From the NCBI GenBank assembly GCA_965656445.1, contig CBFHKO010000007.1:41120-105119 (forward strand): a stretch of DNA of 64,000 bases, read 5' to 3'. Below are positions 35,570 to 44,459 of the stretch, in pieces. The notes under the pieces were generated by a model. That model saw only the letters and a list, made by a program, of their open reading frames with translations, did no database searches and was not told the origin of the DNA. The stretch comes from JAHEJA01 sp965656445 (lineage in GTDB: Bacteria > Pseudomonadota > Alphaproteobacteria > Rhodobacterales > Rhodobacteraceae). Within the stretch, counting starts at the first letter, position 1. Every line of letters begins with the position of its first letter. The translations under genes and the position numbers were made by a program.

Positions 35570-35669
35570 GGGAACCCCCGGCTAGGATTTTGCACTGCCT
35601 ACACCGTCGGGGGGGGCGTAGACAAGCCCGAGCGTCTAGGAAAGACGCCCGAGGCCCATATTTTTCAGC

Positions 35670-35963
35670 TTAGCCAGCCATTTTGTTGCGGATAAATCCG
35701 ACAATCGCCAGCACAACGCCACCACCGACGCCGCCGCCTGCAACTTGGCCCGCGATTGCGCCAAAGTCTAGTCCAGCTGCTTCGCCAGCCATACCAGCCA
35801 TGTCAGGTGCACCGATTGCGGACAAGATTGTACCGCCGAGACCGCCGCCAACGATACCAGAGATCGAGTTGATCAATGTACCTTGGTTCAAGTTGCTTAG
35901 AAGTTTACCAGCTGCGTTACCGCCTGCTGCGCCAGACAAAAGTCCGATAATCATAGATTCCAT
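35670..35963 (-). CDS. Small glycine-rich membrane protein, unknown
   Basis: A 97-residue protein made almost entirely of Gly/Ala/Ile-rich stretches with GxxxG-like spacing (GLLSGAAGGNAAGKLL, then GIVGGGLGGTILSAIGAP, then AGGGVGGGVVLAIVGFIR), ending in a basic cap. It probably forms two or three helices in a membrane or a glycine-zipper assembly. I do not recognise a named family. The ATG at 35963 has GAGAGGGA upstream, supporting translation. Monocistronic, between sseA and smpB. Confidence 0.7.
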   Translation of the reverse strand: MESMIIGLLSGAAGGNAAGKLLSNLNQGTLINSISGIVGGGLGGTILSAIGAPDMAGMAGEAAGLDFGAIAGQVAGGGVGGGVVLAIVGFIRNKMAG

Positions 35964-36081
35964 GTTGCATCCCTCTCTTACTCAGAAACAAACCCATTTT
36001 TTGGGTTGTGCATAGTAAGCCAGAAAACCTATCCAAAAGTTAGGGTAATTTGACGTTAGTTTTTCGCCAATCAGGAATTTT

Positions 36082-36558
36082 TTACTCGCTGTGACGCAAA
36101 AGCCTCTGTTTTTGGCGGCCCCAATCGCGTTTGGCTTCAGTCGCTCGTTTGTCGTGGTTCTTTTTGCCTTTGGCGATCCCGATTTTGAATTTCACGATGC
36201 CTTTGTGGTTGAAATACATAACAATCGGAACAAGCGTCATGCCTTTGCGTTGGGTTTCATTCCATAGGCGCGCCATTTCTTTTTTGCTGACAAGCAACTT
36301 GCGTCTACGACGCTCTTCGTGGCCCCATGTCTTGGCTTGTTCATAGGGGGCAATGTATGAATTGACCAACCACAATTCGCCGTTTTCAACCGCGGCATAG
36401 CTTTCTGCGATATTCGCCGAATTTGTGCGCAGGGATTTGACCTCGGATCCAGAGAGAATAATGCCGCATTCAAGGTCATCATCAATCGCATAGTCAAACC
36501 GCGCGCGGCGGTTTTCTGCGATAACTTTGTAATTCGGATCTGTCTTTGGTTTAGCCAT
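36082..36558 (-). CDS. smpB: SsrA-binding protein
   Basis: A 158-residue partner of tmRNA in rescue of stalled ribosomes. The sequence follows the family from ENRRARFDYAIDDDLECGII through LSGSEVKSLR and the DKRATEAKRDWGRQKQRLLR tail, whose basic C-terminus mimics mRNA in the decoding site. I chose ATG 36558 (MAKPKTDPNY). An in-frame start at 36585 adds nine residues. No tmRNA gene is in the window. Confidence 0.95.
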   Translation of the reverse strand: MAKPKTDPNYKVIAENRRARFDYAIDDDLECGIILSGSEVKSLRTNSANIAESYAAVENGELWLVNSYIAPYEQAKTWGHEERRRRKLLVSKKEMARLWNETQRKGMTLVPIVMYFNHKGIVKFKIGIAKGKKNHDKRATEAKRDWGRQKQRLLRHSE

Positions 36559-36681
36559 AATGGTCACAACTATACCCAAGCTCAAGCACTGTCTAGTGAT
36601 AGGATGTCACCGATTTCGCTGGACAATGCCCCTCAAATTTATAAAATTTGATCAAATTAATTTGCCTCAAAGGAGTGTGGC

Positions 36682-38034
36682 ATGAAAGATGACAATTTTA
36701 TTCGTGAAAACAATGCGCGACACATATGGCATCCTATGGGCCACCCTGGGGATGCGATGGCGAATCCCCCGAAGGTTATAAAATCTGCTGAGGGTGTGAG
36801 CATTACCGATATTGATGATCACACAGTGGTAGATGCCGTTGGTGGACTTTGGTGTGTGAACCTTGGCTATTCTAACGACGTTGTCAAAGACGCGATTTCT
36901 AAACAGCTCTATGAGCTTCCTTATTATTCCGCCTTTGCGGGGACATCCAATCCGACGGCGATTGAGGCGTCCTACATGGTGCGCGAGATGTTTGCCGAAG
37001 ATGGAATGGCCCGTGTCTTTTTCACCTCGGGTGGATCTGATTCCGTTGAAACGGCACTTCGCTTGGCGCGTCAATATCATCGTTTACGGGGCGAGCCGAC
37101 CCGAACCAAATATATCTCTTTGAAGAAGGGGTATCACGGGACGCATTTCGGCGGTGCATCTGTGAATGGCAACAATCGGTTTCGCATAAACTACGAACCG
37201 CTTTTGCCAGGATGTTTTCATTTGCCCAGCCCCTATACCTATCGCAATCCGTTCAATGAAACGGACCCAGCGGTGCTGGCTCAAAACATTGCCTCGGCGT
37301 TTGAGGATGAAATCATGTTCCAAGGCGCCAACACGATCGCGGCCTTCATCATGGAGCCGATCCAAGGGGCAGGGGGCGTGATTGTTCCAGATGCCTCGTT
37401 CATGGGATTGATGCGCGAAATTTGCGACCGCCATGGTATTTTGATGATTTCGGACGAAGTGATCACAGGATTTGGCCGCACAGGAAGCTGGTCTGGCGCG
37501 CGTCATTACGGCGTGAAACCCGATATGATGACAATGGCAAAGGGCATCACCTCAGGTTATTTCCCTGTTGGGGCGACATTGGTAAGTGACAAGGTTGCTG
37601 ACGTCTTTGAAAAGGATACAACAGGCGAAGGGGCTATTTTCCACGGATACACCTATTCCGCCCACCCCGTTGGATCGGCTGCTGTGGTTGCCTGTATGAA
37701 TGAAACGATACGGCTTGATACCAAAACCAACGCGGCCGCGCGGGGGACACAGCTATACGAGGGTGTCAAACAGCTTGCTGAAAAATATGACATCATCGGG
37801 GATGTGCGTGGTGGTCAGGGTCTCATGACGGGTATCGAATTGGTGAGTGATGCCGCCAATAAAACAGCAATGGATGTCGCCACCATGAAACATATCCATC
37901 AGGTTGCCTATGAAAATGGGGCGATGGTGCGGCTTGGGGGGAACAACATTTTGATGTCACCTCCGCTAACGATTTCCGAGGCAGAGATTGCGACCATCCT
38001 TACGTCCCTAGATGCAGGATTTGCAGCAGCTTGA
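36682..38034 (+). CDS. Class III omega-aminotransferase
   Basis: A 450-residue PLP aminotransferase of fold type I, class III. The HIWHPMGHPGDAM start is usual for the omega-amino-acid/pyruvate subgroup. FFTSGGSDSVETALRLARQY near residue 115 binds the cofactor phosphate, LMISDEVITGFGRTG near 253 holds the PLP-pyridine Asp, and MTMAKGITSGYFPVG near 283 carries the Schiff-base Lys. Likely amino donors are beta-alanine, taurine/hypotaurine or diamines, and context does not decide. ATG 36682 has AAAGGAG upstream. Monocistronic, ending in a hairpin. Confidence 0.9.
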   Translation: MKDDNFIRENNARHIWHPMGHPGDAMANPPKVIKSAEGVSITDIDDHTVVDAVGGLWCVNLGYSNDVVKDAISKQLYELPYYSAFAGTSNPTAIEASYMVREMFAEDGMARVFFTSGGSDSVETALRLARQYHRLRGEPTRTKYISLKKGYHGTHFGGASVNGNNRFRINYEPLLPGCFHLPSPYTYRNPFNETDPAVLAQNIASAFEDEIMFQGANTIAAFIMEPIQGAGGVIVPDASFMGLMREICDRHGILMISDEVITGFGRTGSWSGARHYGVKPDMMTMAKGITSGYFPVGATLVSDKVADVFEKDTTGEGAIFHGYTYSAHPVGSAAVVACMNETIRLDTKTNAAARGTQLYEGVKQLAEKYDIIGDVRGGQGLMTGIELVSDAANKTAMDVATMKHIHQVAYENGAMVRLGGNNILMSPPLTISEAEIATILTSLDAGFAAA

Positions 38035-38043
38035 CCATTGATC

Positions 38044-38060
38044 GCCCCTCCCAGAGGGGC
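38044..38060. terminator. Hairpin between the aminotransferase and rluE genes
   Basis: GCCCCTC and GAGGGGC form a perfect 7-bp stem with a 3-base loop, 9 bases after one stop and 6 bases from the stop of the convergent gene. There is no clear T run, so terminator function is probable but not certain. Confidence 0.5.
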
Positions 38061-38065
38061 GGCTC

Positions 38066-38611
38066 TTATGCAAGTTTGCGATAGGATCCGACATCCATCC
38101 CATCTAGTGTCCATTGTCCGATTTGATAACGGATCAATCGCAATGTGGGCAACCCAACAGCGGCGGTCATACGGCGCACCTGTCGATTGCGACCTTCGGT
38201 GATCGTGACTTCGATCCAACGATCAGGCACGGATTTGCGTTCACGGATTGGGGGATCACGATCCCATAACTGGACTGGGGGATCCATCAATCGCACCCGA
38301 GCAGGCCGCGTCATCCCATCTTTGAGCTCAACGCCTCTGCGGAGCGGATCAAGGTCAGCATCACTTGGGTCACCTTCGATTTGAACCCAGTAAGTCTTTT
38401 CCATCTCGTGTTTGGGATTAGAAATCAACGCCTGTTGTCGTCCATTGTCCGTCAGGATCAACAATCCCTCACTGTCCCGATCCAAACGCCCTGCGGGATA
38501 AACTTTGGGAATGGGGATAAATTCCGACAGCGTTTTGCGGTCCGATCCCTGAGTGCCCTTGTCCGTGAATTGCGACAGCACGTTAAACGGCTTGTTGAAC
38601 AAAACGATCAT
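38066..38611 (-). CDS. rluE: 23S rRNA pseudouridine synthase (RluE/RsuA type)
   Basis: A 181-residue pseudouridine synthase. The catalytic Asp lies in YPAGRLDRDSEGLLILTDNG near residue 42. The WIEVTITEGRNRQVRRMTAA segment near 137 is the conserved C-terminal motif. There is no S4 domain, which matches RluE (modifies U2457 of 23S rRNA in E. coli) better than RsuA or RluB. Its start overlaps the stop of the upstream asparaginase gene by four bases (ATGA), so the two are coupled. Confidence 0.88.
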   Translation of the reverse strand: MIVLFNKPFNVLSQFTDKGTQGSDRKTLSEFIPIPKVYPAGRLDRDSEGLLILTDNGRQQALISNPKHEMEKTYWVQIEGDPSDADLDPLRRGVELKDGMTRPARVRLMDPPVQLWDRDPPIRERKSVPDRWIEVTITEGRNRQVRRMTAAVGLPTLRLIRYQIGQWTLDGMDVGSYRKLA

Positions 38612-39606
38612 AGGACCAACTCGGCCGCTGGCTTGATCATGCCCGTTTCAACACCGCGCCAGTTTTTGATCGGCGCATTCATCCGTTTCAGGGTTGCAGG
38701 ATGCTGGGCATCCAAAACGCCCAAGGCAACCAACAGTGCGGCAATCGCGGCCTCGCTTGCCCGTGTAGCACCGTCATATGCCTTTAGCGCGATCCCGATG
38801 CGTTTTTCTGGAATAATGGCAACGAACACACCTTCTGCACCCGTTTTGATGGCAACTTTGTTATCCATAGCGCGCATCAATTCGGTGCAAGCGCGCCCTT
38901 CGCCTGCGACCAGCTCTGGAAACTGTGCCATGGCTTGGGTCAATTGGGCAGCTGCAGTTGAGGCAAGGTCACTGCGATCCTCTGCGGATGCAAACCACGC
39001 CATAGCGCGCGCCAACCCATAGACAGTTGTGGCATGATTAGGGGCGGAGCATCCGTCAATGCCATAGCCCAAACTCGGCCTATCCGTCACCATTTCAAAG
39101 GCCTCAAGGCAGGCCTGTTGAACGGGATGATCCGCTTCGATATATTCGCTATTGCCGCCCAAATGCTGATTAAGTGTCAAGAACCCTGTGTGTTTGCCCG
39201 AGCAATTATTGTGCATCTGACACGGTGAGGCATCTGATTTAATCAGCTCAATCTTGGCCTCTGGATCATTCGGCCTCTGCGCCCCGCATCGAAAATCGTC
39301 ATCGGCTAACCCCAAATCCGACAGCCACGCACTCACCCGATCAGTGTGTATTTTCGCCCCTTGATGAGAGGCGCAAGACAAGGCCAACTGTTCAGTCGTA
39401 AGCCCATATTTGTGCGCGGCCCCTGAGGTGATCAAGGGCAAGGCTTGGATCATTTTAGACGATGATCTCGGCAACAGTGTCGCATTCGCATCGCCCCAAG
39501 ATTTAATGATCTGTCCACTGTCATCACAAATCACAGCATGCCCCAAATGGACGCATTCCAGAAATGGACCGCGCCAAATTTCACAAATTGGTACTGCAGA
39601 GGTCAT
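38608..39606 (-). CDS. Type II asparaginase (Rhizobium AnsA-like family)
   Basis: A 332-residue protein of the PF06089 asparaginase family, unrelated to E. coli AnsA/AnsB. The ordered motifs are RSSSKMIQALPLITSG near residue 47, LALSCASHQGA near 73, NNCSGKHTGFLTL near 132 (conserved Cys and Lys) and YGIDGCSAPNHA near 181. It hydrolyses asparagine to aspartate and ammonia in the cytoplasm. Its stop overlaps the rluE start by four bases. The divergent IalB-like gene starts about 165 bases away. Confidence 0.88.
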   Translation of the reverse strand: MTSAVPICEIWRGPFLECVHLGHAVICDDSGQIIKSWGDANATLLPRSSSKMIQALPLITSGAAHKYGLTTEQLALSCASHQGAKIHTDRVSAWLSDLGLADDDFRCGAQRPNDPEAKIELIKSDASPCQMHNNCSGKHTGFLTLNQHLGGNSEYIEADHPVQQACLEAFEMVTDRPSLGYGIDGCSAPNHATTVYGLARAMAWFASAEDRSDLASTAAAQLTQAMAQFPELVAGEGRACTELMRAMDNKVAIKTGAEGVFVAIIPEKRIGIALKAYDGATRASEAAIAALLVALGVLDAQHPATLKRMNAPIKNWRGVETGMIKPAAELVL

Positions 39607-39770
39607 TTTGTCGTCCTTTTTCTAAGCAAATTTACGCCAAGGGGCTTTCGCAGATCAGCAATTTCAGTCTAAGGTGCCTTTGTCGAGAGTTAAAGGAAAT
39701 GATTACAGTTCAATTCATAAATGAACGATCATTTTTACAAGGATTAAGGCCCAAAGGGGCGGAGGCTTTT

Positions 39771-40298
39771 ATGCGAACAGTGACGAAAATTGCAGCATGT
39801 GTAACCAGCGTGATGTTGTTCACCACACCCGCTATGGCACAACAAACAAGCACAAACAAAGTGGCCGAAAAAACGGACTGGAGCGTGTTTGTTGAAACCA
39901 ACCCCAAAGAATGCTGGAGCGTGTCTCAACCAAAAGAGACGGTAAATACACGCAATGGCCGTGTGGTTGCTGTGCGTCGTGGGGAAATCCTTTTGTACAC
40001 CTTCTACCGTCCATCTGACAAAGTGAACGGTCAAGTGGCCTTTACAGGTGGGTATCCTTTTGCCAAGGATTCAACTGTGACGCTTTCTGTTGGAAGCAGC
40101 ACATATAACTTGTTTACCCAAGGCGATTGGGCTTGGGCGGCGTCAGATGCCGATGATGATAAAATCATTGCTGCGATGAAGCGTGGGGCCAAGGCAACAC
40201 TTGTCGGGCGCTCTTCCAAAGGAACGAAGACTGAGGATACATTTTCCTTGTCTGGCTTTACCGCCGCCGTTGAAGACGCGGAAAAGCGGTGTAAGTAA
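39771..40298 (+). CDS. Invasion-associated locus B (IalB) family exported protein
   Basis: A 175-residue protein with a Sec signal peptide (residues 1-23, cut after TPAMA). The mature IalB-like domain has WSVFVETNPKECWSVSQPKE, with Cys, near residue 37, and a closing EDTFSLSGFTAAVEDAEKRC. The two cysteines may form a disulfide. The family name comes from Bartonella, but in free-living relatives the function is unknown. ATG 39771 has an ideal GGAGG. The longer upstream frame lacks any family resemblance. A strong terminator follows. Confidence 0.88.
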   Translation: MRTVTKIAACVTSVMLFTTPAMAQQTSTNKVAEKTDWSVFVETNPKECWSVSQPKETVNTRNGRVVAVRRGEILLYTFYRPSDKVNGQVAFTGGYPFAKDSTVTLSVGSSTYNLFTQGDWAWAASDADDDKIIAAMKRGAKATLVGRSSKGTKTEDTFSLSGFTAAVEDAEKRCK

Positions 40299-40323
40299 CA
40301 TCTAGCTACATTTTGCAAATGCC

Positions 40324-40357
40324 GAGCGAATCCTGTAAGGGTTCGCTCTAGTTTTTT
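40324..40357 (+). terminator. Rho-independent terminator after the IalB-like gene
   Basis: GAGCGAATCC (40324-40333) pairs with GGGTTCGCTC (40339-40348) through a TGTAA loop, followed by TAG and six T. It lies 26 bases after the stop and just before rlmN. Confidence 0.88.
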
Positions 40358-40373
40358 CTGGAAAGCACACTCA

Positions 40374-41549
40374 ATGACCGCAACCGCGCCAATTACTCAG
40401 GATGTCATGACCATTCCCCGCAAAGTGCCGGAGGGTGCGACCAATCTTATTGGTCTCACGCGGAGCGCAATGCGGGATACTTTGATCACCCATGGAACGC
40501 CTGAAAAGCAGGCTAAAATGCGCGCCGGTCAAATCTGGCAGTGGATCTACGAAAAGGGCGTGCGCGATTTTGCTGAGATGACCAATCTCGCTAAACCGTA
40601 TCGCACTCTCTTGGCAGAGAATTTCGTTCTTGAGGTTCCAGAAGTGGTGTCCAAACAAGTGTCATTGGATGGCACACGTAAATACCTCATGCGGATTGCT
40701 GGCGGTCATGAAGTCGAAACGGTCTACATCCCCGAAGATGGCCGCGGCACCCTATGCATCAGCAGCCAAGTTGGCTGTACGCTGACCTGTTCATTCTGTC
40801 ACACGGGCACCCAAAAGCTCGTTCGTAATTTGACCTCCGCAGAAATCATTGGCCAAGTTTTGGTGGCGCGCGATGATCTCGGCGAATGGCCCATTCCAGG
40901 GGCGCCAAAAAACGAAACCCGTCTGTTGTCGAATATCGTTCTGATGGGCATGGGCGAGCCACTTTATAATTTCGACAACGTGCGCGACGCGATGAAAATC
41001 GCTATGGACCCCGAGGGCATTTCCCTGTCTCGCCGACGCATCACATTGTCGACCTCTGGCGTCGTGCCAGAAATCGCAAAAACGGCCGAAGAAATCGGAT
41101 GTCTCTTGGCGATTTCATTTCACGCAACCACCGATGAGGTGCGTGATAAATTGGTTCCGATCAATAAAAAGTGGAATATCGAAGAATTGCTTGGCGCGCT
41201 GCGCGCCTATCCAAGAATATCAAATTCTGAGCGGATTACATTTGAATATGTCATGCTCAAGGACGTGAATGATTCAGATGCAGATGCCCGTCGTTTGGTT
41301 AAACTCATCAGCGGCATTCCTGCCAAGATCAACCTAATCCCATTCAATGAATGGCCGGGCTCCCCTTATGTCCGATCCGACTGGGACCGTATCGAAGCCT
41401 TTGCAGATATTATCTACAAAGCTGGCTATGCAAGCCCAATTAGAACCCCGCGCGGCGAAGACATCATGGCCGCCTGTGGCCAGTTGAAATCCGCCACAGA
41501 GCGTGCGCGCAAATCACGCAAACAAATTGAATCTGAGGCGGGACTGTAA
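40374..41549 (+). CDS. rlmN: Dual-specificity 23S rRNA/tRNA adenine-C2 methyltransferase
   Basis: A 391-residue radical-SAM enzyme that methylates C2 of A2503 in 23S rRNA and A37 in some tRNAs. The Fe-S cysteines are Cys135, Cys139 and Cys142 in CTLTCSFC. The methyl-carrying cysteine is near the C-terminus (MAACGQL). LMGMGEPLYNFDNV near residue 190 is the SAM-binding GEP motif. ATG 40374 follows the previous terminator by only a few bases, so its promoter probably overlaps that region. Confidence 0.96.
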   Translation: MTATAPITQDVMTIPRKVPEGATNLIGLTRSAMRDTLITHGTPEKQAKMRAGQIWQWIYEKGVRDFAEMTNLAKPYRTLLAENFVLEVPEVVSKQVSLDGTRKYLMRIAGGHEVETVYIPEDGRGTLCISSQVGCTLTCSFCHTGTQKLVRNLTSAEIIGQVLVARDDLGEWPIPGAPKNETRLLSNIVLMGMGEPLYNFDNVRDAMKIAMDPEGISLSRRRITLSTSGVVPEIAKTAEEIGCLLAISFHATTDEVRDKLVPINKKWNIEELLGALRAYPRISNSERITFEYVMLKDVNDSDADARRLVKLISGIPAKINLIPFNEWPGSPYVRSDWDRIEAFADIIYKAGYASPIRTPRGEDIMAACGQLKSATERARKSRKQIESEAGL

Positions 41550-41603
41550 TTTCATCTTTGCCTAAATATTCTTAGGAGCCGCGCAAGCGGCGGGGCGAAG
41601 CCC

Positions 41604-41639
41604 AAAGAAAAGGGCCGCGATGCATACGATCGCGGCCCT
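41604..41639 (-). terminator. Terminator downstream of argG
   Basis: A perfect 10-base inverted repeat AGGGCCGCGA/TCGCGGCCCT is separated by nine bases. On the minus strand it is followed by TTTTCTTT. It is 25 bases beyond the argG stop. Confidence 0.85.
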
Positions 41640-41663
41640 CAGTCATACTAACACATTAATGAT

Positions 41664-42890
41664 TTAGCCGACCCGACGTTTACGCGCCGCGAGCAATTTC
41701 AAACGTAGTGCATTCAACTGAATAAACCCTGCTGCATCTTTTTGATCATAGGCGCCAGCGTCGTCTTCGAACGTTACATGGGCTTCGGAATACAGGCTGT
41801 AATCGGACCAACGTCCAACCGTGCGAACGGACCCTTTGTACATCTTAAGACGTACCGTCCCCGTGACGTTTTCTTGTGATTGATCGATCAAGGCCTGCAA
41901 CATTTCGCGTTCTGGTGAATACCAAAAGCCGTTATAGATAAGCTCGGCATATTTCGGCATCAACTCGTCTTTGAGGTGGGCCGCGCCACGGTCCAACGTG
42001 ATCTGTTCAATACCACGGTGGGCTTCCAGCAAAATTGTTCCGCCAGGTGTTTCGTAGATCCCGCGTGATTTCATTCCGACAAATCGGCCCTCAACCAAGT
42101 CAAGACGCCCAATACCGTGCTTGCCGCCATATTCGTTAAGCTTTGTCAAAATTGTCGCTGGTGACATGGCCTCGCCATTGATGGCCACAGCGTCACCTGA
42201 TTTAAATTCGACTTCGATATACTCTGGTGTATCTGGGGCATCCTCAGGATGAACCGTCCGCTGATAGACATAATCGGGTGCTTCATCTGCTGGGTCTTCT
42301 AAGACTTTACCTTCAGACGACGTGTGCAACAGGTTGGCATCAACAGAAAACGGTGCTTCGCCGCGTTTATCTTTGGCGATCGGAATTTGGTTTTCCTCTG
42401 CAAAGGCCAAGAGCTTGGTCCGGCTAGAGAGGTCCCATTCGCGCCAAGGGGCGATGACTTTGATATCTGGGTTCAAAGCATAGGCCGCCAATTCAAAGCG
42501 CACCTGATCGTTGCCTTTTCCCGTTGCGCCATGTGCCACAGCATCAGCACCGGTTTCCTCGGCAATTTCCACCAAACGTTTAGAGATCAAAGGTCGCGCA
42601 ATGGAGGTTCCTAGCAAATAGAGCCCTTCATAAAGCGCATTGGCACGGAACATTGGGAAAACGAAGTCCCGCACGAATTCTTCGCGCACATCCTCGATAT
42701 AAATATTCTCAGAAGGGATTCCCAATAGCTCAGCCTTTTGGCGGGCTGGTTCAAGCTCTTCGCCTTGGCCGAGGTCCGCCGTAAAAGTAACCACTTCGCA
42801 GCCGTATTCCGTCTGAAGCCATTTCAGAATAATGGATGTGTCCAAGCCGCCAGAATAGGCCAAGACCACTTTTTTTGGTGCTTTGGTCAT
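41664..42890 (-). CDS. argG: Argininosuccinate synthase
   Basis: A 408-residue enzyme joining citrulline and aspartate with ATP in arginine synthesis. The ATP-pyrophosphatase P-loop is VVLAYSGGLDTSIILKWL at residues 8-25. HGATGKGNDQVRFE near residue 119 and the SVDANLLHTSSEG segment near 183 bind nucleotide and substrates. Length and order match bacterial ArgG. ATG 42890 has GGGAA upstream. Monocistronic, with carB far away in this window. Confidence 0.97.
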   Translation of the reverse strand: MTKAPKKVVLAYSGGLDTSIILKWLQTEYGCEVVTFTADLGQGEELEPARQKAELLGIPSENIYIEDVREEFVRDFVFPMFRANALYEGLYLLGTSIARPLISKRLVEIAEETGADAVAHGATGKGNDQVRFELAAYALNPDIKVIAPWREWDLSSRTKLLAFAEENQIPIAKDKRGEAPFSVDANLLHTSSEGKVLEDPADEAPDYVYQRTVHPEDAPDTPEYIEVEFKSGDAVAINGEAMSPATILTKLNEYGGKHGIGRLDLVEGRFVGMKSRGIYETPGGTILLEAHRGIEQITLDRGAAHLKDELMPKYAELIYNGFWYSPEREMLQALIDQSQENVTGTVRLKMYKGSVRTVGRWSDYSLYSEAHVTFEDDAGAYDQKDAAGFIQLNALRLKLLAARKRRVG

Positions 42891-43092
42891 AACAAATGTT
42901 CCCTAGATCGAAAGTTGTCAGCGAGTTACCCCGTTTTCCCCATAGAGGCAAGGGGGAGCCCAACTAGGATGCCGATAACTAGCTTAAGCGGGCCGCCCAT
43001 ACAGGCGATTTGGGGGATTATCTAATAGTCGGGCAGTCTTGGTCGTTACAAAGAATAACACCGGTATTTAACGACCTCAGGACACCGCCCGA

Positions 43093-44388
43093 ATGTTTTT
43101 CTCTAGACACATCAAACAAATGCGAAATAGTGCTTTTTCCGATGCACAAATTGCAGAGGCCATGGATAGAAGCCAAGCGATTATCCATTTTTCACCAGAG
43201 GGCAATATCCTCTACGCCAACGACAATTTCTGCAAAGCGCTGTGTTATTCCCTGAGCGAATTGATGGGCCAGCATCATAGCTTGTTTTGTGATCCAAACT
43301 ATACGGCCTCTGAGGAATACCAAGATTTTTGGGATTCTTTGCGCAGCGGCACATTTCAATCAGGAAGCTATCGGCGCCTAAAACGGTCAGGCGAGGATAT
43401 CTATATCCAAGCCACATATAACCCAGTGCGCGACGACGCAGGACATGTTGTCGGTGTCGTGAAATATGCGGTCGATATTTCAATCCCGACTGAAAAAACT
43501 AAAGAAGCGATTGCCCTGACGCAGGCCTCCATTTCGTTTACGCCTGATGGCTATATCACGGATGCCAATTCAACATTCTTGGAGGTGTTTGGATACCGTT
43601 TGGATGAGATCATTGGCCAGCATCACAGAATGTTTTGTACGTCTGACTACGTTCAGTCCCATTTTTATGATCAATTTTGGCGCAATCTTCAGGCTGGAAA
43701 GTCAACGTTTGGAGACTTTCACCGGATCAATAAATTGGGCAAAAGCGTCTATATTTCCGCGTCATATAATCCTGATTATGATTTGGCTGGCAATGTTATT
43801 GGCGTCACCAAACGGGCAACGGACATAACCGCGTCTAAAGAGGTGCAACAAAACGTTATTGCGACAATTGATTCTACCGCAACGGCGATCGTTCAGATGA
43901 ACCAATCCATCGACGATATTGTCAGGCTCATGCGTCAGAATACGCAAGCGGCAGAATACAGCAGTGACTCTGTCAGAAAAACAGAAATGATTGTTGGCAA
44001 TTTGGTGAATGCATCTGAAAAGATGACGACAACGGTTGAACAGATTTATTCAATCGCGGATCAAATTAACTTGCTGGCGCTGAATGCCGCTGTCGAAGCG
44101 GCGCGGGCGGGGGAAGCTGGTAAAGGGTTTGCGGTTGTTGCGGGAGAAATTAAGAACCTCGCAAATAGCGCGAGCGTCTTTACCCAGTCAATCGCCTCAG
44201 AAATCGACTCTGTGCAACAGTTGACAGGGGACATTTCAACCAACACCAAAGATATCCTGGAAAGCGTGCTTGTTCTAAAGGACAATGCATCCTCTGTTGC
44301 CTCGGCGACCGAAGAACAATCTTCGGCAATTCAGGGGATTTCTGCGGAAATGAATGTTTTGTCAAGCACGATGAAGCAGGAAACCTAA
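43093..44388 (+). CDS. Soluble PAS-PAS methyl-accepting chemotaxis protein
   Basis: A 431-residue cytoplasmic chemoreceptor. PAS 1 spans about residues 20-130 and PAS 2 about 140-255. They resemble each other strongly: each has GQHH followed by an LFCDP- or MFCTS-type turn, then a DFWD- or QFWR-type helix. A short MCP signalling domain follows with the hairpin tip IADQINLLALNAAVEAARAG near residue 320. There are no transmembrane helices and no HAMP, so it senses an internal signal, perhaps redox or oxygen through a PAS-bound flavin or haem. No che genes are adjacent. Confidence 0.9.
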   Translation: MFFSRHIKQMRNSAFSDAQIAEAMDRSQAIIHFSPEGNILYANDNFCKALCYSLSELMGQHHSLFCDPNYTASEEYQDFWDSLRSGTFQSGSYRRLKRSGEDIYIQATYNPVRDDAGHVVGVVKYAVDISIPTEKTKEAIALTQASISFTPDGYITDANSTFLEVFGYRLDEIIGQHHRMFCTSDYVQSHFYDQFWRNLQAGKSTFGDFHRINKLGKSVYISASYNPDYDLAGNVIGVTKRATDITASKEVQQNVIATIDSTATAIVQMNQSIDDIVRLMRQNTQAAEYSSDSVRKTEMIVGNLVNASEKMTTTVEQIYSIADQINLLALNAAVEAARAGEAGKGFAVVAGEIKNLANSASVFTQSIASEIDSVQQLTGDISTNTKDILESVLVLKDNASSVASATEEQSSAIQGISAEMNVLSSTMKQET

Positions 44389-44459
44389 GACCTGCGTCCT
44401 AGCGTAGCTGCGTTAACAATAGGCTTGCAACGCTTTGTGGGATGCAGCAATGCTTGGGT

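Noticed and set aside
35615..35655. Hairpin GCGTCT/AGACGC downstream of the glycine-rich protein gene
   Set aside because: The stem is only 6 bp and no T run follows on either strand. It is too weak to call a terminator.
41574..41592. Short hairpin GCCGC-GCAA-GCGGC after rlmN
   Set aside because: A 5-bp stem with no T run. The argG terminator next to it explains the region better.
44405..44416. Exact 12-base match TAGCTGCGTTAA shared with 26693-26704
   Set aside because: Two copies of a 12-mer in 64 kb can occur by chance, and the 44405 copy lacks the second half of the CtrA box and of the palindrome.
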